From assembly GCF_014204795.1 (NCBI RefSeq), contig NZ_JACHMB010000001.1, forward strand, positions 12,986,501 to 13,050,500: a DNA stretch of 64,000 nt, in the 5' to 3' direction. The notes beneath the pieces were generated by a model. That model saw nothing but the letters and a program-made list of their open reading frames with translations, searched no databases and had not been told where the DNA came from. Positions 17,801-26,987 of the stretch are shown piece by piece (the first letter of the stretch is position 1; the number at the start of each line of letters is the position of its first letter). A program made the translations under genes and the position numbers. The stretch comes from Nonomuraea jabiensis. GTDB taxonomy: Bacteria > Actinomycetota > Actinomycetes > Streptosporangiales > Streptosporangiaceae.

Positions 17801-17989
17801 CTTGCCGCTCGTCCACGCGATGCGCGTGCCGTCGGGCGAGAATCTCGGGTGCGACACCGGTACGCGGTCGGCGGTGAACCGCCATGCCCTGCCTCCGGAC
17901 AGGGGAGCCAGCCAGACATCGTCGTCAGCGACGAAGGTGACCATGTCACCGTGGATATGCGGGTATCTGAGGTATGCGCCGTTTGTCAC
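14843..17989 (-). CDS. Tricorn protease homologue
   Basis: 1048 residues, the usual size for tricorn, a large cytoplasmic self-compartmentalising peptidase that trims peptides released by the proteasome or other proteases. The N-terminal two thirds are beta-propeller repeats (SHPRFSPDGTRIAWTS, LELAVSPDGKHVAVAT), followed by a PDZ-like segment (PGVAVRPGDAIIAVGGRPV) and the S41-type catalytic core with FDGLVVDVRENSGG and the nucleophile region EFAGSDGDIVSAG. Start GTG at 17989; no ribosome site is seen, but TAATGT lies eight bases upstream, so it may be leaderless. Confidence 0.95.
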   Translation of the reverse strand: MTNGAYLRYPHIHGDMVTFVADDDVWLAPLSGGRAWRFTADRVPVSHPRFSPDGTRIAWTSGKEGAPEVFAAGIDGPEGERLTYWGSATTGVRGWTREGDVLAITAAGQSERGRNWAYAVPLDGGPATRLPYGWVSDVAVSGARVATVSAMWREPSQWKRYRGGTAGKIWVDTQGEGEFVRLFADSTAQYWAVNWVGDRLVFLSDVDGVGNVYSALPDGSDLRRHSNHEEFYARHAVGDGERVIYSHAGDLWLLESLDAEPYRLEVTLGGPRPGRAKRPAPLRVGDFSPDAGGRASAVEIRGTAHWVTHRDGPAGVLRAEPGVRVRLPRVLDADGRAVWVSDAGGEDGLEIGTPGGEIRTLATGELGRVLELAVSPDGKHVAVATHDGRLLIVDVESGNIRQLDRTTQGDVSGLTFSPDSGWLAWVHPHHEPLSQIKMGRVDGTSVIDVTSIRFSDFDPVFTKDGKHLAFLSVRTFDPVYDAHVFDMSFHGGCKPYIVPLQATTPSPFDPSLQGRGFNGEDDKPAKDDKKDDAAPRTEVDPDGLPSRVVPVPVPAGRYGNLRTAKDALLWLRHPLAGQLGDGTEPVTEIVLERYDLKKRAKAELGKEVRSFEVSGDGGRLVTNGKNGLQTRAATEGDEVVSIDLDRIAVEIDPIAEWRQGFREAGRLMRDHFWREDMNGVDWQGVLDRYEPLVERIGAHSELIDLLWETQGELGTSHAYASPNGAGVDPRRRQGLLGADLARDDEGVWRVVRILPGESSDHDARSPLLAPGVAVRPGDAIIAVGGRPVDPVRGPLALLAGTAGQPTELTVRPAAGGDTRRVVVTPIAEDTRLRYHDWVESRRARVREASGGRLGYLHVPDMVATGWAQFHRDLRTEMAFDGLVVDVRENSGGHLSELVLEKLSRKVTGWARARGYEPMRYPEDSPRGPIVTITDEFAGSDGDIVSAGIKIRGIGPLVGTRTWGGVIGIDSRYSLVDGTRVTQPRYSFWLEGHGWGVENYGVEPDIEVVITPQDRVAGRDPQLEKAIELALAALDEHPPATPPDLPPLQ

Positions 17990-18109
17990 ATGTGCACATT
18001 AGTGCCAGATGCCAAGGTCAGCCCAAGAATTCTCCCCCGAACGGGCCCGCCACGTCCCGCGAACTGTCAAGTAGGGGATGTGCGTGAAATGCCGGGAAGA
18101 GGGGGAGCT

Positions 18110-18532
18110 ATGAAGTTTTGCGCGCGTCCACACCAGCTCCCGTCCCGCCTGGCGGCCGCGGCCGTCATCCTCAACTCCGGCCTCAGCAAGGTCCACGCCG
18201 ACGAGCAGACCGCGGCGGGCCTGCACGGCATGGCCGCGAACACGTACCCGTTCCTGCGTGACATGGACCCGGTGGCCTTCACCAAGCTGCTCTCCAGGAG
18301 CGAGATCGCGCTCGGAACCGCCCTGCTCGTGCCCGTCGTGCCGTCGCTGCTGGCGGGGGCCGCTCTGACGGGGTTCGCGGCGGGGCTGCTCGGCCTGTAT
18401 CTCAGGACGCCGGGGATGCGGCAGGAGCGCAGCCTGCGCCCGTCCGAGCAGGGCATCGGGCTCGTCAAGGACATCTGGCTGCTCGGCATCGGCATAGGGC
18501 TGGTGGTCGAGGAACTCCAGGCCGCCGACTAA
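18110..18532 (+). CDS. DoxX-like integral membrane protein
   Basis: 140 residues with three to four hydrophobic segments (LAAAAVILNSGLSKV, TALLVPVVPSLLAGAALTGF, IWLLGIGIGLVVEEL), fitting the DoxX/SURF4-like family. Function is unknown; relatives are linked to redox and thiol stress. The ATG follows GGGGGAGC. It is divergent from the tricorn gene and lies 29 bp before an F420-dependent oxidoreductase gene, possibly co-transcribed. Confidence 0.7.
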   Translation: MKFCARPHQLPSRLAAAAVILNSGLSKVHADEQTAAGLHGMAANTYPFLRDMDPVAFTKLLSRSEIALGTALLVPVVPSLLAGAALTGFAAGLLGLYLRTPGMRQERSLRPSEQGIGLVKDIWLLGIGIGLVVEELQAAD

Positions 18533-18561
18533 GACCGACAAACCCGGGTACGCGGCACCAT

Positions 18562-19530
18562 ATGGTACAAATCGGCTACACCTTGATGTCCGAACAGACC
18601 CCCGCGCGGGAGCTGGTCGATTACGCCGCGGTGGCCGAGCGAGTCGGCTTCGACTACGCGGTCATCTCCGATCACTACTTCCCGTGGATCGAGGAGATGG
18701 GGCACTCGCCCTACTGCTGGTCGGTGCTCGGCGCGGCGGCCCAGGTCACCCGGCGCCTGCCGCTCATGACGTACGTGACCTGCCCCATCATGCGCTACCA
18801 CCCGGCCGTGGTGGCCCAGAAGGCGGCGACCATGGGCGTGCTGAGCGAGGGCAGGTTCACGCTCGGCCTCGGGTCGGGCGAGAACCTGAACGAGCACGTC
18901 ATCGGCGAGGGCTGGCCGCCCGTGGACACCCGGCACCGGATGTTCGCCGAGGCGATCGAGATCATCAAGCTGCTGTTCGGCGGCGACTACGTCACGTACC
19001 AGGGCGAGTTCTACGACGTGGACTCGGCCAAGCTCTACGACCTGCCGGAGAAACCGGTCCCGCTCGCCATCGCCGCCTCGGGCGGCCAGTCCGCGGAGAT
19101 AGCGGCCGAGTACGGCGACGTGCTGGTGGTCAACGAGCCGATGCCGGACGTGGTCAGGCAGTTCAACGCCGCGGGCGGGCAGGGCAGGCCCGTGTACGGG
19201 CAGCTGCCCATCGCGTACGACACCGATCCCGAGGCCGCCAAGCAGCGGGCACACCACCTGTGGCGCTGGGCGGCCGCCGGCGGCTGGAAGGTCATGGCAG
19301 AGCTGCCCGGTCCGGCGAACTTCGCCGCCGCGACCGGCACCGTACGGCCCGAGGACGTGGCCGAGAGCGTGCCCTGCGGGAACGACGTGGACGCGGTCGT
19401 GCAGGGCGTCAGGCAGTTCGCCGACGCCGGGTACACCCACGTCGCGCTCGTCCAGATCGGGCACGACCAGCAGCAGCCGTTCTTCGACTGGGCGGAGAAG
19501 GAGCTGCTGCCGGCCCTGCGGGACCTCTGA
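18562..19530 (+). CDS. LLM-class F420-dependent oxidoreductase (FGD-like)
   Basis: 322-residue luciferase-like TIM barrel. The sequence HYFPWIEEMGHSPYCWSVLG, GLGSGENLNEH and AIAASGGQSAE matches the F420-dependent glucose-6-phosphate dehydrogenase subfamily. It should reduce cofactor F420 in the cytoplasm, but many members of this branch use other alcohols, so the substrate is open. The presence of F420 chemistry fits an actinobacterium. Confidence 0.88.
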   Translation: MVQIGYTLMSEQTPARELVDYAAVAERVGFDYAVISDHYFPWIEEMGHSPYCWSVLGAAAQVTRRLPLMTYVTCPIMRYHPAVVAQKAATMGVLSEGRFTLGLGSGENLNEHVIGEGWPPVDTRHRMFAEAIEIIKLLFGGDYVTYQGEFYDVDSAKLYDLPEKPVPLAIAASGGQSAEIAAEYGDVLVVNEPMPDVVRQFNAAGGQGRPVYGQLPIAYDTDPEAAKQRAHHLWRWAAAGGWKVMAELPGPANFAAATGTVRPEDVAESVPCGNDVDAVVQGVRQFADAGYTHVALVQIGHDQQQPFFDWAEKELLPALRDL

Positions 19531-19536
19531 CCGCGC

Positions 19537-21987
<2,451 letters not shown>

Positions 21988-22021
21988 GGCTACTGTCCTT
22001 CTGGCTTGATTCGGACCCCAT

Positions 22022-22051
22022 AAGAAAACCCCCCGTGCACACAACGAGGGG
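22022..22051 (-). terminator. Intrinsic terminator (attenuator) in the leuS leader
   Basis: On the minus strand CCCCTCG pairs with CGGGGGG (one G-T pair, 9-base loop) and is followed at once by TTTTCTT. It lies 35-64 bases before the leuS start and after the leader peptide stop. No gene upstream on this strand needs a terminator, so attenuation is the natural function. An upstream 11-bp stem (22054-22064 with 22078-22088) competes with a hairpin at 22076-22090 that covers the end of the leader peptide. Confidence 0.8.
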
Positions 22052-22072
22052 TAGCCGCGACGGCGAGAATCT

Positions 22073-22117
22073 TCAGGGCCGTCGCGGCCCGCTAAGAAGC
22101 AGGGTCGCGGAACGCAT
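22073..22117 (-). CDS. leuS leader peptide
   Basis: Reads MRSATLLLSGPRRP and stops at TGA. Residues 6-8 are three consecutive Leu codons, CTG CTT CTT; CTT is rare in this high-GC genome, as expected for a sensor of charged tRNA-Leu. TAGGCT (22129-22124) lies six bases before the ATG, so the leader peptide is probably read from a leaderless transcript. Predicted leuS attenuators of this general type are known from some Streptomyces. Confidence 0.8.
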   Translation of the reverse strand: MRSATLLLSGPRRP

Positions 22118-22456
22118 GTGTCAAGCCTAGCGCACGTCTTCGGCTGAATGCAGATACTCGATCGAGGTCCACCGGCACAATGGACCCTTCAGGTCCAGCG
22201 AGACCTGATGGTGATGTATCCGTTGTGACCTCATTCGTCCCCTATGAATACCCTTGTCACCGTGGTGTACCCAGCTGAGCCCGAGCGACCGGAGGTCGGC
22301 CTGCCCATGCAGGACCCGCCGACGGATCCGCATGGCTTCGCTCGTTTCGCTGCGGAACCACCTGTATCTCCTGGAAAATCCCATGAGATCATGCCTGGTA
22401 CGTCAAATCCGGATATAACGGGCTATCCGGACAGATCCCTGGGAGGGCCGGCAGCA

Positions 22457-24508
22457 ATGGCAACGGAGAATTCCGGACCACACCTGCCACCGTCCTGGCC
22501 AGACGCACCGCGCCGCGACGCGCCCGGCTCCCCCGCAACGGAGGTCCCCATGTCCTGGCCCGAGGCCCCGAGGTCCGCTCAGCAGGACCCGGCGTGGCCC
22601 GAGCCGCCGCGCACGGACGACTCCTGGCCGGAGCCGCCGCGCCGCGCCCGCCCCGAGCCCGCCCGTTCCGAGGCCGCCCGTTCCGATGCCGGCCGTTCCG
22701 ATGCCGGCCGCTCCGAGGCCGGGGGCCCTCAGTCGTGGCCGGACCTGCCGCCCCAGGGCGCCACCGGACCCTCCTGGCCGGCCCCGCCGGCCCGCGACGC
22801 CACCGGCCCCTCCTGGCCCGAGCCCGCCCCGCAGGGCGCCTCCGGTCCTTCCTCCTCCTGGCCGGACGTGCCGCCCCCGAGCGCGGCGGGCCCGTCCTCG
22901 TGGCCCGACTCGCCTCCGCAGAGCGCCGGCCCGTCCTCCTGGCCGGAGGCGTCCTCGCAGAGCGCGCCGACCGCCTGGCCCGACGCCGCGCCGCAGAACG
23001 GCTCCTCCTCGTGGTCCGACTCCACGTCGCCGAACGGGCCTTCCTCCTGGTCCGACTCCCCGCAGAACGGCCCGTCCTCGTGGCCGGACGCCGCACCGCA
23101 GAGCGGGCGGTCCACCCGGTCCGATCTGCCGCTCCCCGGCGGACCCTCACCGCTCCCGGGCGGGCCGCTCCCCGGCGGGCCGTCCTCGTGGTCTGACGGG
23201 CCTCAGCAGGGCAGCGCCGGGCCGACCTCCTGGCCCGAGGCGCCGGCACGGGGCGGCTCTGAGTTCGGCTCGCGGGGCGAGGACCGCCCGGTGCCGGACC
23301 CGATCCCGGCGTGGGAGCTGCCGCCCGTCCCGTCCTCCGACTCCTGGTCGAACCTCTCCTCCCCCGCCCCCTGGCCCCCCGCCGAGCGGGACAGGGCCGA
23401 CTCCCCGGAGCAGGCGACGGCGATGTACCAGGTCGACGACCTTCCGCAGGGCGCGCACGCCCCACCCCGGCAGGCGCACCCCTCCGAAGAGCGGACGATG
23501 ACGTACGCCCAGCACACCGAGAACCTGCTCAACGACCGCGCCGCCCCCTCCCCCGACATGGACTCATCGAACATCAGCGCCACGCCCCCCGCCGAGGACA
23601 CCGACGCCCCGCGCCCCGGTTCGAACCTGAACCGCGACCCCTCGGACCCCGACCGCCCGTTCGTGACCGCAGGCCAGATCAGCGGCTCCCGCACGCCTCC
23701 GCCGGAGCGCCAGCAGGAGCTCTGGAACACCGTCTTCGGCGACAACTACCAGGCCATGGACGACCAGGACTCCCTGGAGGAGGAGAGCCAGGGCAAGCCC
23801 ATCTGGATCTACGCGCTCGGCGGCTCCGTGGCGATCGCGCTGGTCGCGGCGCTGCTGTGGGCTTTCCTCGCCGGCCCGCTGGCCAGCGACGACCCGGCGA
23901 CCTCCAACGCCGTGGCCGAGAAGCCCACGACCGCGCCGAAGCCGAGCACCACGCGGTCCTCGACCACGATCGGCGCGCTGCCGAAGTACCCGGGCAAGGC
24001 CGCCCCGGTCATCGGCAGGGTGCCCGACGCCGCCGCCGGGATCTCGCTCCCGCGCCTGGGCGGCACCTGGCGGCTGGACACGCGCACCACCGTCAAGGCC
24101 ACCTACAACTACGACACCCGCCAGTACGTCCCGATCACGCAGGACAAGAGCGCCCAGCTCATGTCCGGTCCGCTGCCGCAGAAGCTGGCCTCGTACTACG
24201 AGAAGGACAACCTGGAGCCGGTCATCAAGCAGGTGGTGCTGGACGCGCGCAAGCGCTTCTTCCCCACCGGCAACAGCGTCCGCAAGATCGCTCAGCAGCC
24301 GATCAAGGTGGGCGACAACACGGGACGGCTGATCGCGTACTCCCTGACGTCGGAGACGGAGAAGGCCACGATCGTGACGATGGCCATCAACACCGGCGGC
24401 AACCTGCCGGCCATCGTCTACATGTCGATCCCGGCGGAGAGCAGGCAGCAGCTCATGCCCGACGTCCGCACGGTCATGAACCAGCTGCGGATCGGCGCCC
24501 AGGGCTGA
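22457..24508 (+). CDS. Single-pass membrane protein with Trp-Pro repeat N-terminus
   Basis: 683 residues, no named family recognised. Residues 1 to about 300 consist of more than 20 variants of SWPD/SWPE followed by Pro/Ala/Ser/Gly/Gln-rich linkers (SWPDLPPQGATGP type). An acidic linker leads to one transmembrane helix near residue 455 (IYALGGSVAIALVAALLWAF) and a C-terminal globular domain of about 170 residues (LPRLGGTWRLDTRTTVKATYNYD onward, ending MNQLRIGAQG), probably outside the membrane. The ATG at 22457 follows GGGAGG. Divergent from leuS. Confidence 0.75.
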   Translation: MATENSGPHLPPSWPDAPRRDAPGSPATEVPMSWPEAPRSAQQDPAWPEPPRTDDSWPEPPRRARPEPARSEAARSDAGRSDAGRSEAGGPQSWPDLPPQGATGPSWPAPPARDATGPSWPEPAPQGASGPSSSWPDVPPPSAAGPSSWPDSPPQSAGPSSWPEASSQSAPTAWPDAAPQNGSSSWSDSTSPNGPSSWSDSPQNGPSSWPDAAPQSGRSTRSDLPLPGGPSPLPGGPLPGGPSSWSDGPQQGSAGPTSWPEAPARGGSEFGSRGEDRPVPDPIPAWELPPVPSSDSWSNLSSPAPWPPAERDRADSPEQATAMYQVDDLPQGAHAPPRQAHPSEERTMTYAQHTENLLNDRAAPSPDMDSSNISATPPAEDTDAPRPGSNLNRDPSDPDRPFVTAGQISGSRTPPPERQQELWNTVFGDNYQAMDDQDSLEEESQGKPIWIYALGGSVAIALVAALLWAFLAGPLASDDPATSNAVAEKPTTAPKPSTTRSSTTIGALPKYPGKAAPVIGRVPDAAAGISLPRLGGTWRLDTRTTVKATYNYDTRQYVPITQDKSAQLMSGPLPQKLASYYEKDNLEPVIKQVVLDARKRFFPTGNSVRKIAQQPIKVGDNTGRLIAYSLTSETEKATIVTMAINTGGNLPAIVYMSIPAESRQQLMPDVRTVMNQLRIGAQG

Positions 24509-25750
24509 TCAGAAGTCGCACTCCATGTGCTTGATCCCGTTGATGAACATGGAGTGCAGCCGGTCGGGCCTGCCGCCCTCGATCCGCGGCACGCGGCGCA
24601 GCAGCTCGCGGAACATCACCGTGATCTCCCGCCTGGCCAGGTGCGCGCCCAGGCAGAAGTGGGGGCCGGGCCCGCCGAAGCCGACGTGCGGGTTGGGCTG
24701 CCGGGTGATGTCGAAGCGGTGCGGGTCGGCGAACACGCTCTCGTCCCTGTTCGCCGACCAGTAGAACAGGACCGCCTTCTCGCCCTTGCGGTAGAGGTGC
24801 CCGTTCATCTCGTGGTCCCTGGTGACCTTGCGGCGCATGAAGTTAACGGGGGAGGCCAGCCGGACGATCTCCTCCACGGCGCCGGGCGCGTGCCCGTCGA
24901 TGTCCTCCAGCCAGAGCGCGCGCTGATCGGGGTGGTTGGTGAGCAGGCGCAGCCCGTACGAGATGGCGTTCCTGGTGGTCTCGTTGCCCGCCACCACCAG
25001 CAGGATGAAGAACGACCCCAGCTCCTGCATCGTCAGCCGCTCGCCGTCGATGTTGGCGTTGACCAGGGACGACGTCAGGTCGTCCGTGGGGTTTTCGGCG
25101 CGGTGGGCGGCGAGGTCCTGCACGAGCTGCTGCAGCTCCATGCCGGCGGTGAGCAGGCGCTCGGCGAGCTGGTTGAGGTCGGCGCCGCCGTATTCAGGGT
25201 CGAAGCCGCCGAGGATGACGTTCGAGTGCTCGAAGACGAACTGGTAGTCCCGCTCGGGGATGCCCATCATGTCGCAGATGATCTTCAGCGGGAGGCGCGC
25301 GGCGACCTCGGTGACGAAGTCGCAGCCCGGGCCCTTCGCCAGCAGGTCGTCCACGATGCCGGCGGCCGCCGCCTCCACGTCCGCCTCGAACTGCTTGATC
25401 ATCTTGGGCGTGAACGCGCGCGAGACGATCCTGCGCAGCCTGGCGTGGCGCGGGTCGTCCATGTTGATCATCGAGCCGAAGTACTCGGCGAACTCGGCGG
25501 GCATGTCGGGGATGTTCGTCGCGCCGCCGTCGCCGGAGGAGAAGACCTCGGGGTTGCGGCTGGCCTCGAGGATGTCGGCGTGCTTGACCAGGGCGTGGTA
25601 GCCGGGGCCCCTGGGCGCGAAGTCGATCTCCATCTCCTGGAAGAAGGCAGGGGCCTCCAGCGCGCGCAGCCGCTCGAACGCCGCCTCGCGCTCGCTCATG
25701 GGCCGGGCCCAGAAGTCGCGATCCGACAGATCGAAGTCCAGGACGCTCAT
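24509..25750 (-). CDS. Cytochrome P450 (first of two paralogues)
   Basis: 413 residues. Soluble bacterial P450 with I-helix AGNETTR (254-260), K-helix EIVR (294-297), and heme motif FGGPGPHFCLGAH with ligand Cys366. The sequence INMDDPRHARLRRIVSRAFTP and the end FINGIKHM resemble the CYP124/125/142-like group that oxidises sterols and methyl-branched lipids, but this is only a family-level hint. Start ATG at 25750. It shares the promoter motif TTGACGTAAGTGG with the second P450 at 27.9-29.2 kb. Confidence 0.92.
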   Translation of the reverse strand: MSVLDFDLSDRDFWARPMSEREAAFERLRALEAPAFFQEMEIDFAPRGPGYHALVKHADILEASRNPEVFSSGDGGATNIPDMPAEFAEYFGSMINMDDPRHARLRRIVSRAFTPKMIKQFEADVEAAAAGIVDDLLAKGPGCDFVTEVAARLPLKIICDMMGIPERDYQFVFEHSNVILGGFDPEYGGADLNQLAERLLTAGMELQQLVQDLAAHRAENPTDDLTSSLVNANIDGERLTMQELGSFFILLVVAGNETTRNAISYGLRLLTNHPDQRALWLEDIDGHAPGAVEEIVRLASPVNFMRRKVTRDHEMNGHLYRKGEKAVLFYWSANRDESVFADPHRFDITRQPNPHVGFGGPGPHFCLGAHLARREITVMFRELLRRVPRIEGGRPDRLHSMFINGIKHMECDF

Positions 25751-25773
25751 AAGCCCATCTTTTGTGAAAGCAA

Positions 25774-25786
25774 CCACTTACGTCAA
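25774..25786 (-). promoter_or_regulatory. Shared P450 promoter motif, copy 1
   Basis: TTGACGTAAGTGG on the minus strand, 24 bases before the P450 start. The identical 13-mer occurs 25 bases before the second P450. It could be a -35 region overlapped by an operator. Confidence 0.5.
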
Positions 25787-25835
25787 TCGGAAAACCAGTG
25801 GCTCGCGGCGGCGGGCGGGCTCTAGGGTGGCGCGC

Positions 25836-25865
25836 ATGACGTTCTTCTTCTTCCACCTCCGGTAG
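25836..25865 (+). CDS. Phe-rich leader peptide of the methyltransferase gene
   Basis: Reads MTFFFFHLR then TAG: four successive TTC codons in a nine-residue peptide. TAGGGT (25823-25828) lies seven bases before the ATG, which fits a leaderless start. Several mutually exclusive hairpins follow before the methyltransferase gene. This has the layout of an amino-acid attenuator responding to charged tRNA-Phe. Coding status is inferred from layout, not homology. Confidence 0.7.
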   Translation: MTFFFFHLR

Positions 25866-25943
25866 CGATCCGCCGGCGGGTCGCGGACCACCCCACCGCC
25901 GGCGATGCGGGACGGCTGAGCGAGCGCCGTCCCGGGTCGCGAC
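25865..25943 (+). promoter_or_regulatory. Candidate Phe attenuator: competing RNA hairpins
   Basis: Hairpin 1 pairs GCGATCCGCC with GGCGGGTCGC (25865-25884) and starts inside the leader stop codon. Its centre CGCCGGCGG (25871-25879) can instead pair perfectly over 9 bp with CCGCCGGCG (25896-25904). Hairpin 3 pairs CGGGACGGC (25908-25916) with GCCGTCCCG (25926-25934). There is no T-run, so it may act at translation or as a U-poor terminator. The ribosome site GGGAGAAGG follows at 25946. Confidence 0.55.
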
Positions 25944-25958
25944 GTGGGAGAAGGACAC

Positions 25959-26987
25959 GTGCATACCTTTGCCGTGGCCAGGGCGGTGCATGGCATCGAG
26001 GCCCTGGTGGCCACGGAGATTCGACGTTCCCGGCTGGGCGTGGTGCGCGGGGTGCGCCATCGCGAGGTGTGGTTCGAGGCCGCGCCGGGGGCCGACCTGA
26101 CGGGCCTGCGGACCGCGGACGACGTGCTGCTGGCCGCCGCCGTGGTGGACGGGATCGGCCACGGCCGCTCCGCGCTGCGCCGGCTGGCCCTCGCGGCCCG
26201 TTCCGTGAACCTGGGCGGCCTGGCGGGCAGCGGGGTGGAGGTGTCGGCGTCGTTCGTCGGGCGGCGCAACTACACCCGGTTCGAGATCGAGGACGCGGTC
26301 GGGGCCGAGCTGGCGCGGCCGCTGCGGCTGCCGTACCACTCCAGGAGGGACGGGGCGCGGCCGCCGCGCGACGCGATGTCGTGGCGGGTCACGATCGAGG
26401 GCGACCGGGCGCTCATCGCGCTGCGGCTGGCGGACCGGCCGCTGCACCGGCGGGCGTACAAGACGGACTCGATCCGGGGCACGCTGCACCCGCCGGTGGC
26501 CGCCGCCATGGCGGCGCTGGCCCGCCTCGGGGGCTCGGGGACGGTGCTCGACCCGTGCTGCGGCGCGGGCACGACGCTCATCGAGGCCCACGCGCTGGCC
26601 CCGGACGCGCGCCTCCTCGGCTTCGACCACGACCCGGCCGCGCTCCGCGCGGCGACCGCCAACGCGCGGGCCGCAGGCGCGGCGGTGTTCGGGTGGGGCG
26701 TGGCGGACGGCGGGCGGATCCCGCTGGCCGGCGGGAGCGTGGACCGGGTGCTGGTGAACCCGCCCTGGGGGCGTCAGGTGCCGCCCCGCGGGCTGCTCGC
26801 GCGGGACCTCGGCCCGCTCTGGCGGGAGGTCCGGCGGGTGCTGGCCGGCGACGGGCTCGCCGTGGCGCTGGTGCACGGCGGGATCCCGCGCGGGTTCGTG
26901 CTGGAGGAGGCGGTCCGGGTCAGCCTCTCGGGGCAGCATCCGGTGATCGCGGTCCTCAGGAAGGAGGCGGGCCGCGTCAGGAGGTGA
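25959..26987 (+). CDS. THUMP/RFM-type RNA guanine-N2 methyltransferase, TrmN-like
   Basis: 342 residues. An N-terminal THUMP-like domain is followed by the linker RAYKTDSIRGTLHPPVAAAM, a SAM-binding motif LDPCCGAGTTLIEAH and the catalytic NPPWGRQV. This order is that of COG0116 enzymes such as TrmN/Trm14 (m2G6 of tRNA, shown for tRNA-Phe in Thermus) and RlmL; the size (about 340) fits TrmN. GTG at 25959 is preceded by GGGAGAAGG. A four-Phe leader peptide lies 94 bases upstream. The 3' end overlaps the convergent hydrolase gene by 11 bp. The exact RNA target is inferred. Confidence 0.8.
   Translation: MHTFAVARAVHGIEALVATEIRRSRLGVVRGVRHREVWFEAAPGADLTGLRTADDVLLAAAVVDGIGHGRSALRRLALAARSVNLGGLAGSGVEVSASFVGRRNYTRFEIEDAVGAELARPLRLPYHSRRDGARPPRDAMSWRVTIEGDRALIALRLADRPLHRRAYKTDSIRGTLHPPVAAAMAALARLGGSGTVLDPCCGAGTTLIEAHALAPDARLLGFDHDPAALRAATANARAAGAAVFGWGVADGGRIPLAGGSVDRVLVNPPWGRQVPPRGLLARDLGPLWREVRRVLAGDGLAVALVHGGIPRGFVLEEAVRVSLSGQHPVIAVLRKEAGRVRR

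Noticed and set aside
14816..18110. Two long plus-strand frames opposite the tricorn gene
   Set aside because: Shadow frames; only the final 140 codons of the second (from 18110) form the DoxX-like gene.
22022..22130. T-box riboswitch before leuS
   Set aside because: The conserved T-box sequence and specifier architecture are missing; a Leu-rich leader peptide plus terminator explains the region better.
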